Shown here in pieces: positions 40,995-50,327 of a stretch of 64,000 nt of DNA. Made by a program: the position numbers and the translations under genes. The stretch spans positions 744,001-808,000 of the forward strand of contig NZ_BMZQ01000001.1 in the NCBI RefSeq assembly GCF_014652875.1. Direction: 5' to 3'. The stretch is from Tianweitania populi (lineage in GTDB: Bacteria > Pseudomonadota > Alphaproteobacteria > Rhizobiales > Rhizobiaceae). The notes beneath the pieces were generated by a model that was not told the origin of the DNA, did no database searches, and saw only the letters and a list, made by a program, of their open reading frames with translations. Position 1 is the first letter of the stretch. Each line of letters begins with the position of its first letter.

Positions 40995-41609
40995 ATGTTT
41001 TACGAACCCGCCAATGGCCACGGCCTGCCGCATGATCCGTTCAAGGCAATCGTCGCGCCACGGCCGATTGGATGGATTTCCACGAAGTCGGTGGATGGTC
41101 GCGTGAACCTCGCACCTTACTCCTTCTTCAACGCCTTTTCCGGCAATCCGCCGCTGATCTGGTTCTCGTCGGAAGGGGCTAAGGACAGTTCGAGCTTTGC
41201 GGAAGAAAGCGGCGAGTTCGTCGCCAACCTCGTCAGCCGCGATCTGGCGCAAGCCATGAACCGCAGTTCGGTGAACGCGCCGCGCGGCACCAACGAGTTC
41301 GATTATGCCGGTTTGACGATGGCGTCGTCACGCCTGGTTCAAGCGCCGCGCGTGGCGGAAGCGCATGCCGCGCTGGAGTGTAAGGTCACCGAGATCTTCC
41401 GACCGAAGACGCTGGATGGCACGAAGTCGGAAGCGCATGTCGTGATCGGGCAGGTGATCGGTGTGCACCTTGCGGACGCCTACCTGACCGATGGCCTGTT
41501 CGACATCGTCAAGGCGGGCAGCACGGCCCGGCTCGGCTATATGGACTATGCCAGCGTAACCGAGACCTTCGCGATGCGTCGGCCACGCTGGGAAGAGGAT
41601 CGCGGCTAA
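40995..41609 (+). CDS. Flavin reductase-like (FMN-binding split-barrel) protein
   Basis: The 204-residue protein begins MFYEPANGHGLPHDPFKAIV (start ATG 40995; longer in-frame starts run through the upstream gene). It contains the split-barrel line VAPRPIGWISTKSVDGRVNLAPYSF (in parts, about 20-44), typical of the RutF/flavin reductase domain family that binds FMN. Together with the preceding nitroreductase it forms a two-gene flavoprotein unit of unknown substrate. Its stop overlaps the convergent lyase gene by four bases. Confidence 0.88.
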   Translation: MFYEPANGHGLPHDPFKAIVAPRPIGWISTKSVDGRVNLAPYSFFNAFSGNPPLIWFSSEGAKDSSSFAEESGEFVANLVSRDLAQAMNRSSVNAPRGTNEFDYAGLTMASSRLVQAPRVAEAHAALECKVTEIFRPKTLDGTKSEAHVVIGQVIGVHLADAYLTDGLFDIVKAGSTARLGYMDYASVTETFAMRRPRWEEDRG

Positions 41610-42478
41610 GCCGCCGATCCGGCGCGTGCCAGCAGTCGCTGCGCGCGCTTTAGATGCGGGCGGTCGAACATCTTGCCGTCGATACCCACTACGCCGGGAT
41701 CACCGGCTGCGGCAAAGGCTTCAACGATCGCTTGCGCGCGGGCGATTGCCTGTGCGTCCGGCGTGAAGGCCTCGTTGATCACCGCCACCTGTGCGGGATG
41801 GATGGCCATCTTACCGGTGAAGCCATCGCGCGCGGCATCCAGGCATTCGCGGCGCAACCCGTCCTCATCGCGGAAGTCGACGAAGACGGTATCCAGCGGC
41901 GCGACCTCTGTTGCGGATGCTGCGAGGACGGTGAGCGCGCGCGCCAGGCGGAAGACGTCAGTCAATTGGCCGTCTTGCGTGCGTGTGCGCTCCGCGCCGG
42001 TCTCGGCCGACAGATCTTCGGCACCCCAGGTGAGACCTGCAAGGCGCGGGTGGCGCTGCTGCCATGTGGACGCCGCCAGCACGGCTGCCGGCGTTTCCGT
42101 GATCAGCGCGATGATCCGTGTGCTGCCATCCGCCAGATCATGCTCGGCTTCATGCACGCGCAGCTTCGTGGAAAGGTGATCGACGTCGCTGCTGGCTGCC
42201 GCTTTCGGCAACAGAATGCCAACCGGCGCACCGCTCATCACCGCTTCAAGATCGTCGTCGATCAGGCCTGAGCGCAGGTCATTGGCGCGGACATAAAGCT
42301 GCGGCCCGCCAGCGTTGCGATTGGCCGCGAGGAACTCGGCCGTCAGCTTGCGCGCGGCTTCCTTGTTGGCGGGACTGACGCTGTCTTCCAGGTCGATCAA
42401 AAGCACATCGGCGCCCGATGCAAGACCCTTGTCCAGCTTGCGGGTGGAATCACCCGGCACAAACAAAAGCGAGCGCAT
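41606..42478 (-). CDS. CitE/HpcH-family CoA-ester lyase
   Basis: These class I aldolase-like enzymes (CitE beta subunit, malyl-CoA and citramalyl-CoA lyases) cleave CoA thioesters. The 290-residue protein has MRSLLFVPGDSTRKLDKGL, the Mg-binding DLEDSV (29-34), LITETPAAVL and LTWGAEDLSAETG with the acidic ligands. I start at ATG 42478; a TTG just before it is inside the spacer from the MaoC stop. No citrate lyase alpha or gamma genes are nearby, so it is a stand-alone lyase. Pairing with the MaoC hydratase suggests a C4-C5 dicarboxyl-CoA route. Confidence 0.88.
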   Translation of the reverse strand: MRSLLFVPGDSTRKLDKGLASGADVLLIDLEDSVSPANKEAARKLTAEFLAANRNAGGPQLYVRANDLRSGLIDDDLEAVMSGAPVGILLPKAAASSDVDHLSTKLRVHEAEHDLADGSTRIIALITETPAAVLAASTWQQRHPRLAGLTWGAEDLSAETGAERTRTQDGQLTDVFRLARALTVLAASATEVAPLDTVFVDFRDEDGLRRECLDAARDGFTGKMAIHPAQVAVINEAFTPDAQAIARAQAIVEAFAAAGDPGVVGIDGKMFDRPHLKRAQRLLARAGSAA

Positions 42479-42481
42479 CAA

Positions 42482-42937
42482 TCAGGCTTGCCGTGTCTTG
42501 AGCATCATGGCTTGGCGCGTGCAGCGGGCCACCAGAACGCCGTCCTGGTTGAAGGCGCGATGCTCGAACTCGACGATGCCGCGATCCGAGCGCGAGCGCG
42601 ATTCGCGCACCGACTTGATCTCGGTTTCGCAGCGGATCGTGTCGCCATGAAAAACCGGATGGGGAAACTCGGTGTTCGTCATCCCAAGATTGCCGATCGT
42701 GGTGCCGAGCGTCGTGTCATGAACGGAGATGCCGATCATCAGGCCGAGCGTGAACAGCGAATTGACGAGGGGCCGGCCCCACTCGCTCTTGGCCGCGAAG
42801 TCGAAATCGATATGCAGCGGCTGTGGGTTGAGCGTCATGACCGAGAACAGCATGTTGTCGCTTTCGGTCACGCTCTTCGTCAACGTGTGGCGGATCACCG
42901 CGCCCACTTCGAACTGTTCGAGATAAAGCCCCGCCAT
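42482..42937 (-). CDS. MaoC-like enoyl-CoA hydratase
   Basis: The 151-residue hot-dog-fold protein carries the hydratase-2 style active-site line MTLNPQPLHIDFDFAAKSEWGRP (in parts, about 34-56), with the catalytic Asp/His. It resembles single-domain mesaconyl-CoA or beta-hydroxyacyl-CoA hydratases. Its stop lies 3 bases before the lyase start, so the two are one operon. With a CitE-like lyase next door, it could supply methylmalyl- or citramalyl-CoA; that pairing is inference. Confidence 0.88.
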   Translation of the reverse strand: MAGLYLEQFEVGAVIRHTLTKSVTESDNMLFSVMTLNPQPLHIDFDFAAKSEWGRPLVNSLFTLGLMIGISVHDTTLGTTIGNLGMTNTEFPHPVFHGDTIRCETEIKSVRESRSRSDRGIVEFEHRAFNQDGVLVARCTRQAMMLKTRQA

Positions 42938-43020
42938 GCCACGCCTCCCGCAATTATGGTGAACCGTTCGTAAACCATTGCTGTCCTAGGGTTCAAGCGT
43001 GGAAGGACAGGGCGAAAAGC

Positions 43021-44142
43021 ATGGTTGTCGTGGCACATTTCCTGAGATGGATCGACACAGCCCGCGTTTGCGAACGCGCCGCTGCCGCTGCCGCCTTGTC
43101 GCGTGCTTACATCGACGGAACGCTGGAGTTCGAGGATCGCTGTGCGGCGGAAGCGGCCCTCACGCTGCTGCTCGACGATCCTTCGTCCAAGGTGCGGCTG
43201 GCCATGGCGGAAGCCTTATCCATGAGTCGCAAGGCACCGCCGCAGATCATCGCTGCTTTGGCTGCCGACCAGATCGAAGTCGCAACGCTTGTGCTCGGCC
43301 GTTCGCCGCTTTTGACCGACGCCGACCTGATCGACCGCTTTGCTGTTGCGCCGACGCCAGTGCAATGCGTCGTCGCCCGCCGAGCCTGGGTCGGGATCAG
43401 CCTGGCCGCAGCCATTGCCGAAGTCGGGGAAGCGGAAGCCTGCATCGCGCTCTTGCAAAATCCCGGTGCCGACATCGCTGCCGTCAGCTTCCGGCGCATG
43501 GTGGAGCGATTCGGTGAGCGTGCCCATCTGCGCGAAGCGATGCTCGGTCTAGCCGATCTGCCGTCCGACTGCCGTCATCTGCTTCTGGTGCAACTCGGCG
43601 AAACGCTGGGACGCTCGCCGTTTCTTCTTGGCGTCATGGGCGAGGCGAGGGCGGCGCGCATGGCGCGCGAGGCCTGCACCAAGGCATCGCTGACCCTGAT
43701 TGACCGCACCCGCAGCGACGAGCATCCGGCCTTGATCGAGCATCTGCGCCTGCGCGGCGAACTCACCACCGGCTTTCTTCTTCGCTCGGTTGCTGCGGGC
43801 AAAATCGACTTCTTCGGCGCGGCTCTTGTTGCGCTGACAGGGCAAAGCGAACGCCATGTCGGCGCGCTTCTGGCGCGCGGCCGCGATGTGGCGCTTTGTG
43901 CGCTGATGCGCTCGGCCGGCTTGCCGCAAAACCTCCAGCCCGTGATTACCAGCGCGCTTTCCGTATGGCGCGACGTCGCAAACGGCAAGCGCGTTGCCGG
44001 CACGCAGGAAGTGACCTGGGCGATGCTACAGGCGCTGAAGGATGACCCGACCGGCGAAGTCGCCAGCCTCATCCGCCGCATTCACCTGGATGCCCTGCGC
44101 GAAAACGCCCGTCACCACGCACGGGCGATCGCAGCGGCTTAA
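43021..44142 (+). CDS. DUF2336 family protein
   Basis: The 373-residue soluble protein is Ala/Leu-rich and entirely helical in appearance. Its helical pairs such as DDPSSKVRLAMAEALSMS and ADQIEVATLVLGRSPLLTDADL read like HEAT/ARM-type repeats. This matches DUF2336, a group found almost only in alphaproteobacteria and sometimes linked to motility or cell-envelope regulation, with no settled function. It has no signal peptide and no neighbours on its strand. It ends 7 bases from the convergent parE stop. Confidence 0.8.
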   Translation: MVVVAHFLRWIDTARVCERAAAAAALSRAYIDGTLEFEDRCAAEAALTLLLDDPSSKVRLAMAEALSMSRKAPPQIIAALAADQIEVATLVLGRSPLLTDADLIDRFAVAPTPVQCVVARRAWVGISLAAAIAEVGEAEACIALLQNPGADIAAVSFRRMVERFGERAHLREAMLGLADLPSDCRHLLLVQLGETLGRSPFLLGVMGEARAARMAREACTKASLTLIDRTRSDEHPALIEHLRLRGELTTGFLLRSVAAGKIDFFGAALVALTGQSERHVGALLARGRDVALCALMRSAGLPQNLQPVITSALSVWRDVANGKRVAGTQEVTWAMLQALKDDPTGEVASLIRRIHLDALRENARHHARAIAAA

Positions 44143-44148
44143 CCGTGC

Positions 44149-46332
44149 TTAAATATCCAGCGCCTCGGCAAATTCCGCATTGTCCTGGATGAAGCGGAAG
44201 CGCAGTTCGGGCTTGGTGCCCATCAACGCATCCACCGCCGCCTTCGTGGCATCGACCTCGTCCTGAACCTCGACGCGCAAAAGCATGCGCTTCTTCGGGT
44301 CCATCGTGGTCTCCTTGAGCTGCGCCGCCATCATCTCGCCAAGGCCCTTGAAGCGGCCTATCTCGATCTTGCCGCGACCGGTGAATTCAGCTTTCAGCAA
44401 CTGATCCTTGTGGGCGTCATCGCGCGCATACATGACCTTGCCGCCCTGGCTGATGCGATAAAGCGGCGGCACGGCCATGTAGAGGTGGCCGTCGCGGATC
44501 AGGTTCGGCATCTCCTGATAAAAGAAGGTGATCAGGAGCGAGGCGATATGGGCGCCGTCGACATCGGCGTCGGTCATGATGATCACGCGATCATAGCGCA
44601 GGTCTTCGTCGCGATATTTCGACCGGGTGCCGCAGCCGAGTGCCTGGATCAGATCAGAAATCTGCTGGTTCGCACCAAGCTTTTCCGAACCGGCCGACGC
44701 GACGTTGAGGATCTTACCGCGTAAGGGGAGGATTGCCTGGCTTGCGCGGTCGCGCGCTTGCTTGGCGGAGCCACCGGCCGAGTCGCCCTCGACGATGAAG
44801 AGCTCCGCACCTTGCGCCGCCGTCTGCGTGCAATCGGCCAGCTTGCCGGGCAGGCGCAGCTTGCGCACGGCGCTCTTGCGGCTGACTTCCTTTTCCTGCC
44901 GGCGCTTTAAGCGCTCGTCGGCGCGCGCGATAACCCAATCCAGAAGCTTGGAGGCTTCCTGCGGATTGTCGGCCAGCCAGTGATCGAACGGGTCGCGGAT
45001 CGCGTTTTCAACGATGCGCTGCGCTTCACCGGTCGCCAGCTTGTCCTTGGTTTGGCCGACGAATTCCGGTTCGCGGATGAACACCGACAGCATGCCGGCC
45101 GCCGAAATCATCACGTCATCGGCGCTGACGATCGACGCGCGCTTGTTGCCGGTCAGGTCCGCATAGGCCTTGAGGCCGCGCGTAAGCGCAGTGCGGAAGC
45201 CGGCTTCATGCGTACCACCTTCGGGCGTGGGAATCGTGTTGCAGTAGGAATTGACGTAGCCGTCGCCGCCATACCAGGTGACAGCCCATTCCAGCGCGCC
45301 GTGGCCACCCTGCTTGTCCGTTTTGCCGGCAAAGATCTCGCGCGTGACCTGCATCTCGCTGCCGAGTTGGCCGGTGAGATAATCCTTCAAGCCGCCGGGG
45401 AAGTGGAAGACTGCGCGCTGCGGAGTCTCGTCTTTTTCTTTTAGCAGGGCGGGGTCGCAGGACCAGCGAATCTCGACGCCGGCGAACAGGAACGCCTTGG
45501 AACGCGCCATCTTGTAGATGCGCTCCGGCTGGAAGGCCGCGCCCTTGCCGAAGATCTGCTCGTCAGGATGAAAGCGCACCTTGGTGCCGCGGCGGTTATG
45601 GACTTCACCCAGGCTTTCCAGCGGACCTTGCGCGATGCCGCGCGAGAAGCGCTGGCGCCACAACTGGCGACCGCGCGCGACCTCTACTTCCAGCACGTCC
45701 GACAGCGCGTTGACCACGGACACGCCAACGCCATGCAGACCGCCGGACGTCTCGTAGACCTTGGAGTCGAATTTGCCGCCGGCATGCAGCGTGGTCATGA
45801 TGACTTCGAGCGCGGACTTGTCCTTGAACTTCGGATGCGGATCGACCGGGATGCCGCGGCCATTGTCGGTCACGCTCAGGAAGCCGTCGGCGGACAGTTC
45901 CACTTCGATGAAGGTCGCATGGCCGGCCACCGCCTCGTCCATCGAGTTGTCGATGACTTCCGCGAACAGATGATGCAGCGCCTTTTCATCGGTGCCGCCG
46001 ATATACATGCCAGGGCGACGGCGCACCGGTTCCAGCCCTTCCAGCACCTCGATGTCGGCTGCGCTGTAGCTTTCGGCGCCGTCGCGCGACGGCTGCGCTT
46101 TAGGAGCACGCGGGGCAGGGGCTGCCGGCACGCTCGGTGCTGCAAGCGGAGCGGACACGACGGGCTGAGGCGGAGAAGGTGTCTCAGCTGCGGTTGCTTC
46201 CGGCGTTACGTTCGGCAAGGTCTTTTTTGCGGCGCGCTCACGCGCAGCCTGCAGGATCGGATCAACCGGCTTCGACTTGGCGCGCGCCGGCGGAGCATCG
46301 AATAATCCGAAGAGGTCGTTTGTATCGGTCAT
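44149..46332 (-). CDS. parE: DNA topoisomerase IV subunit B
   Basis: ParE is the ATPase subunit that, with ParC, decatenates daughter chromosomes. The frame extends to 46509, but ATG 46332 (MTDTNDLFGLFDAPPARAK) is the usual rhizobial start, giving 727 residues. A Pro/Ala-rich arm of about 90 residues precedes the GHKL domain (HLFAEVIDNSMDEAV, catalytic Glu125). The transducer contains TSGGLHGVGVSVVNAL, and the TOPRIM domain has EGDSAGGSAKQARDR and TDADVDGAHI. It resembles ParE more than GyrB in length and lack of the GyrB insert. Confidence 0.93.
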   Translation of the reverse strand: MTDTNDLFGLFDAPPARAKSKPVDPILQAARERAAKKTLPNVTPEATAAETPSPPQPVVSAPLAAPSVPAAPAPRAPKAQPSRDGAESYSAADIEVLEGLEPVRRRPGMYIGGTDEKALHHLFAEVIDNSMDEAVAGHATFIEVELSADGFLSVTDNGRGIPVDPHPKFKDKSALEVIMTTLHAGGKFDSKVYETSGGLHGVGVSVVNALSDVLEVEVARGRQLWRQRFSRGIAQGPLESLGEVHNRRGTKVRFHPDEQIFGKGAAFQPERIYKMARSKAFLFAGVEIRWSCDPALLKEKDETPQRAVFHFPGGLKDYLTGQLGSEMQVTREIFAGKTDKQGGHGALEWAVTWYGGDGYVNSYCNTIPTPEGGTHEAGFRTALTRGLKAYADLTGNKRASIVSADDVMISAAGMLSVFIREPEFVGQTKDKLATGEAQRIVENAIRDPFDHWLADNPQEASKLLDWVIARADERLKRRQEKEVSRKSAVRKLRLPGKLADCTQTAAQGAELFIVEGDSAGGSAKQARDRASQAILPLRGKILNVASAGSEKLGANQQISDLIQALGCGTRSKYRDEDLRYDRVIIMTDADVDGAHIASLLITFFYQEMPNLIRDGHLYMAVPPLYRISQGGKVMYARDDAHKDQLLKAEFTGRGKIEIGRFKGLGEMMAAQLKETTMDPKKRMLLRVEVQDEVDATKAAVDALMGTKPELRFRFIQDNAEFAEALDI

Positions 46333-46441
46333 TCCAAACCAGGTCCCGGTACTGCGAATCACCGTGCAAATATGGCACGGCAAGCGCGGCCATGCGACCT
46401 GTGTTCCGGTTCCGTTCACGAATTTGGGGCGATCGTCCCCA

Positions 46442-47080
46442 TCATTCACCGCGTCCGCCGTCCAGAACCACAAGGTGACGGATGCGCCGGCCGGGCCCGG
46501 AAAACACATCGAGCGGCTTGAAGTGGCGATCGCCCGGCGCCAGCGAGGGCACTTCGATGGCCGGCCGGTTCTTCAGGAAAATCGGCTCGATCTCGGGATC
46601 GATAACCCGCACCGACTGAAGCACATTCTCGCGGATGGGGTCCGCGCCCATCCAGAACGGCCGCTCCTTGGCACTGACGATGCCCAGCGCGCGCAGACTG
46701 TCGCGACCGCCGTCGATGGGCAGAAGCAGCAGTTCGAACGGATGCTCGCGACCGGTCTCGCTGACACCGCGAAAGCTCATCGAAACGACGTTCTTGTCGT
46801 GGAAGGCGTTGTTGGACAAACGCGCGACGATCTTCTGGTCGCGCGGCGTCCACATGGATGCAAAGGAATAGCCTTTCAGCTCGCGTCCATAGGTGGCGCA
46901 GAGGCGCGTGCCTGCCAGGCGGAACACGGGACCCCCGCGCGTATCAAGTTCAAGGATGAACGTGTCGGCAAGCAGGTTCTTGATGTCCGCAGGCTCGATT
47001 TCCGTGCGTAGCGGAGCAGGGCGCCCATCGCGCAGCCGATTCCAGTATTGGAATAGCTCTATCGAACCCTGCAGTCTCAT
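46442..47080 (-). CDS. PAS-domain protein (PAS_5 type)
   Basis: The likely product is 212 residues, starting MRLQGSIELFQYWNRLRDGR at ATG 47080; a longer frame to 47260 gives an N-terminus unlike the family. The PAS_5 pattern PAPLRTEIEPADIKNLLADTFIL is at about 20-45, followed by a ligand-pocket-like fold to residue 150 (RLAGTRLCATYGRELKG). No kinase, GGDEF or DNA-binding domain is attached, so it may act through a partner. It is common as a single-domain protein in rhizobia and its function is unknown. Confidence 0.8.
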   Translation of the reverse strand: MRLQGSIELFQYWNRLRDGRPAPLRTEIEPADIKNLLADTFILELDTRGGPVFRLAGTRLCATYGRELKGYSFASMWTPRDQKIVARLSNNAFHDKNVVSMSFRGVSETGREHPFELLLLPIDGGRDSLRALGIVSAKERPFWMGADPIRENVLQSVRVIDPEIEPIFLKNRPAIEVPSLAPGDRHFKPLDVFSGPGRRIRHLVVLDGGRGE

Positions 47081-47325
47081 AAGTTCCCGTTCTCCATGAT
47101 CGCCGGCGGTGTGCCATCGGTGAACAAGTTGGAGCTGCCCGACGCTGTTCATGCTGCGCGGAGCAGGAAGCGTGCCAGTCAAGTGCCTTGCTTGTTCACG
47201 GAGCAGGGCAGTTAAGGTTAACAAAGGGTTTACGTTGCGCTGACGAGAAGTGGCGGCCAAAGTGGCAACAACCGCAGAGAAGCGCGGGTTACAGCAAAGT
47301 TTTGGGGGAGCGTGGGGGCTCGACC

Positions 47326-47362
47326 AGGCCGTTTGAGGGAAACCTTGAACGGCCTTCTTTTT
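47326..47362 (+). terminator. Orphan plus-strand terminator or attenuator upstream of the rhomboid gene
   Basis: AGGCCGTTTGAGG (47326-47338), a GAAA tetraloop, and CCTTGAACGGCCT (47343-47355) make a 13-bp stem with two G-T pairs, followed by TCTTTTT (47356-47362). All genes to its left back to 44149 are on the minus strand, so it must end a transcript that starts within 47081-47325 on the plus strand: a small RNA or the leader of the rhomboid gene 17 bases further on. A GGCC immediately after the T-run could pair with the stem's GGCC as an alternative fold. Confidence 0.75.
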
Positions 47363-47379
47363 AGGCCGATCTAGAGTTC

Positions 47380-48129
47380 ATGAGCATCCCAGAAGAGAAT
47401 CACCGCGCCACCGCGGCCGAACCCGCCCGGGTCCTTTCCCCGCCGCGCGAGCCCGTCTTCAACATACCCGGCGCCGTGCTGCTGATGATCGCGCTTTGCG
47501 CGGGCGTGCATCTCGTGCGCCAGTATGTTCTGACCGAGGAGCAGGACATCAGCCTGCTGGTGCGCGCGGCCTTCATCCCGATTCGCTATTCCGGTGATTA
47601 CCTCTTCGACATCTATGCGGTGACCAGCACGATCACCTACGCCTTACTCCACGGCGGCTGGTCGCATCTGATCGTCAACATGGTCTGGCTGGCCGCGTTC
47701 GGTTCTCCGCTCGCTAACCGATTGGGTGCCTTGCGTTTTCTAGCTTTCTGGTTGGTGACTGCCTGGGGCGCGGTGGCGCTGCATTATGCTCTGCATGCCG
47801 GTTCGGAAATTCCGCTGGTAGGTGCTTCAGGCGCAATCTCCGGCATGATGGGCGCTGCGGCCCGCTTCGGTTTCAACATTGACCGAAGCTTGGGTCGCGG
47901 GCGCTTTTCCGGTCCGCCGCTGACGATCATGGAGAGCCTGACCTCGCGCACGGTGATCGTGTTTCTTGTGGTCTGGATGGCCGTCAATCTTATATCCGGC
48001 CTGGGCTACCTGACGCCCGAGGACATGGGCGCGGTGGCCTGGGAAGCGCATGTTGGCGGTTTTCTGGTCGGGTTCCTCTTCATCGGTCTGTTCGGTGAAG
48101 CGGAGCCGCAAAGGGCGCGCCTAGCTTAA
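47380..48129 (+). CDS. Rhomboid family intramembrane serine protease
   Basis: Rhomboids cleave membrane proteins inside the bilayer. The 249-residue protein has six to seven hydrophobic helices. The catalytic dyad is Ser150 in GASGAISG and His223 in AHVGGFLVG, with the supporting HGGWSHLIVNM (H96, N100) on the second helix, so it should be active. The cytosolic N-terminus (1-28) is Pro/Glu-rich. No clear ribosome binding site precedes ATG 47380, and a terminator hairpin sits just upstream. The substrate is unknown. Confidence 0.93.
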   Translation: MSIPEENHRATAAEPARVLSPPREPVFNIPGAVLLMIALCAGVHLVRQYVLTEEQDISLLVRAAFIPIRYSGDYLFDIYAVTSTITYALLHGGWSHLIVNMVWLAAFGSPLANRLGALRFLAFWLVTAWGAVALHYALHAGSEIPLVGASGAISGMMGAAARFGFNIDRSLGRGRFSGPPLTIMESLTSRTVIVFLVVWMAVNLISGLGYLTPEDMGAVAWEAHVGGFLVGFLFIGLFGEAEPQRARLA

Positions 48130-48222
48130 CGCCGTTGCCAGACCGCTCCGAGCTTGGCACGATGCTTCTTCACCGTCGCTCAAAGGCGATGGGCGGGTGG
48201 CGCTAACAGGAGGAGCAAGCGC

Positions 48223-48654
48223 ATGACCGTACGAAAAATCCTGGAAACCAAGGGCCGTGCCGTCGCGACGATCGGCCCTGATCAAACCCTGGCTGACGCT
48301 GCCAAAAGCCTTGGCGAACAAAGGATCGGCGCTCTGGTCGTCACCGATGGTGATGGGCGGATTGCCGGCATCTTGTCGGAGCGCGACATCGTGCGAGTTG
48401 TCGGCCGCGACGGTGCGCTGGCGCTGGAACAGCGGGTTTCGGCCGTCATGACCAGCGATGTCACGACCTGCAGCGAGAACCAGACGGCCAGCGAATTGCT
48501 AGAGATCATGACCAATGGCCGCTTCCGCCATCTTCCGGTGGAGCGCGATGGCCAACTCGACGGCATTATTTCCATCGGCGACGTGGTGAAACTCCGCATC
48601 GAAGATGTCGAACGCGAGAGCGAAGAGATCAAGCTCTACATCGCGACGGCTTGA
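48223..48654 (+). CDS. Tandem CBS-domain protein
   Basis: The 143-residue protein consists of a CBS pair (about 8-62 and 72-128) with no attached effector. Residues such as GRIAGILSERDIVRVV and RHLPVERDGQLDGIISIGDVV are typical of nucleotide-binding CBS modules. The start at 48223 has a near-perfect AGGAGGAG ribosome binding site; a longer frame to 48154 is not supported. Such stand-alone proteins often sense AMP, ATP or NAD. The target is unknown. Confidence 0.92.
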   Translation: MTVRKILETKGRAVATIGPDQTLADAAKSLGEQRIGALVVTDGDGRIAGILSERDIVRVVGRDGALALEQRVSAVMTSDVTTCSENQTASELLEIMTNGRFRHLPVERDGQLDGIISIGDVVKLRIEDVERESEEIKLYIATA

Positions 48655-48824
48655 ACGGGTCCGGTTCCAGCCTGTTTGTTCGATTTGGGATCCGTTCAAA
48701 TTGTACGGAGTCCTGGAGTTGAACAGGTGGGATCTTCGGCTTGCCTTGCGAAGCGCGGCCGATTGCTTTAGCCGATTTGGCAAACAAGATGCGGCTCGCC
48801 GCGCGCTTCGACCGGACCTTCATC

Positions 48825-50327
48825 ATGACGTTAGTTGACACCCGCACGCCCGATCCCAAACGCCTGATCCCCGGCGCCACCGGCGACTGGGAAGTGATCA
48901 TCGGCCTCGAAGTCCACGCGCAGGTCACGTCGGAGGCCAAGCTGTTCTCCGGCGCGTCCACGACGTTCGGCTCGGCGCCCAACGAGAATGTCAGCCTCGT
49001 GGATGCGGCGATGCCCGGCATGCTGCCGGTGATTAACGAGGAATGCGTGCGCCAGGCCGTTCGCACCGGCCTCGGCCTGAAGGCGCAGATCAACCACAAG
49101 TCGGTGTTCGACCGGAAGAACTACTTCTATCCCGATCTGCCGCAGGGCTACCAGATCTCGCAGTTCAAGCAGCCGATCGTCGGCGAAGGCCAGATCATCA
49201 TTTCTGTCGGGCCGGATCGTCAGGGCAACTTCGAGGATATCGAAGTCGGCATCGAGCGCCTGCATCTGGAACAGGATGCCGGCAAGTCGATCCACGACCA
49301 GCACCCCACCATGTCCTTCGTGGACCTGAACCGCTCGGGCGTCGCCTTGATGGAGATCGTGTCGAAGCCAGACATGCGCTCGGCCGACGAGGCAAAAGCC
49401 TATGTCACCAAGCTCCGCACCATCGTGCGCTATCTCGGCACTTGCGATGGCAACATGGACGAGGGATCGCTGCGCGCCGACGTCAACGTGTCCGTCCGCA
49501 AGCCGGGCGGTGAGTTCGGCACGCGCTGCGAGATCAAGAACGTCAACTCGATCCGCTTCGTTGGCCAAGCCATTGACTACGAAGCCCGCCGCCAGATCGC
49601 AATCCTCGAAGATGGCGGCAAGATTGACCAGGAAACGCGGTTGTTCGACCCCAACAAGGGTGAAACCCGCTCCATGCGCTCCAAGGAAGAAGCGCATGAT
49701 TATCGCTACTTCCCCGATCCAGACCTGTTGCCGCTCGAATTCGACCAGGCCTATGTCGATGCGTTGGCTGCCGATCTTCCGGAACTGCCGGACGACAAGC
49801 GCAACCGGCTCGTCAACGATCTCGGCCTGTCGGTTTATGACGCCTCGATCCTCGTTTCGGAAAAGGCGATCGCCGCTTACTTCGAGCAGGTTGCGAAGGG
49901 CCGCGACGGCAAGATTTCGGCCAACTGGGTCATCAACGAACTGCTCGGCGCGCTGAACAAGGCCGGCCGCGACATCGAGGATTCTCCGGTATCGCCCGAA
50001 CAGCTCGGCGCTATCGTCGACCTCATCAAGGACGGCACGATCTCCGGCAAGATCGCCAAGGACGTGTTCGAGATCGTCTGGAATGAGGGCGGCGATCCCC
50101 GGGAGCTCGTTGAGTCGCGCGGCTTGAAGCAGGTCACCGACACCGGCGCCATCGAGAAGGCCGTGGACGATGTGATTGCGGCCAACCCCGACAAGGCCGA
50201 GCAGGCGCGCGCCAAGCCGAGCATGGCCGGCTGGTTCGTGGGTCAGGTCATGAAGGCGACGGGCGGCAAGGCGGCTCCGCAGGCCGTCAACGACCTGGTC
50301 AAGGCCAAGCTCGGGATCACCGAGTGA
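48825..50327 (+). CDS. gatB: Aspartyl/glutamyl-tRNA amidotransferase subunit B
   Basis: GatB is the kinase and tRNA-binding subunit of GatCAB, which converts Glu-tRNA-Gln and Asp-tRNA-Asn to the amide forms. ATG 48825 gives [20 protein letters not shown] and a 500-residue protein. The cradle domain has [20 protein letters not shown] and [19 protein letters not shown]. The C-terminal helical and YqeY-like tail begins near residue 350. gatA and gatC are not adjacent, which is usual in rhizobia. GTGA overlap with the next gene implies coupling. Confidence 0.97.
   Translation: MTLVDTRTPDPKRLIPGATGDWEVIIGLEVHAQVTSEAKLFSGASTTFGSAPNENVSLVDAAMPGMLPVINEECVRQAVRTGLGLKAQINHKSVFDRKNYFYPDLPQGYQISQFKQPIVGEGQIIISVGPDRQGNFEDIEVGIERLHLEQDAGKSIHDQHPTMSFVDLNRSGVALMEIVSKPDMRSADEAKAYVTKLRTIVRYLGTCDGNMDEGSLRADVNVSVRKPGGEFGTRCEIKNVNSIRFVGQAIDYEARRQIAILEDGGKIDQETRLFDPNKGETRSMRSKEEAHDYRYFPDPDLLPLEFDQAYVDALAADLPELPDDKRNRLVNDLGLSVYDASILVSEKAIAAYFEQVAKGRDGKISANWVINELLGALNKAGRDIEDSPVSPEQLGAIVDLIKDGTISGKIAKDVFEIVWNEGGDPRELVESRGLKQVTDTGAIEKAVDDVIAANPDKAEQARAKPSMAGWFVGQVMKATGGKAAPQAVNDLVKAKLGITE

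Noticed and set aside
43107-43527. Minus-strand frames within the DUF2336 gene
   Set aside because: Both are shadows; the plus-strand protein has a continuous helical-repeat pattern.
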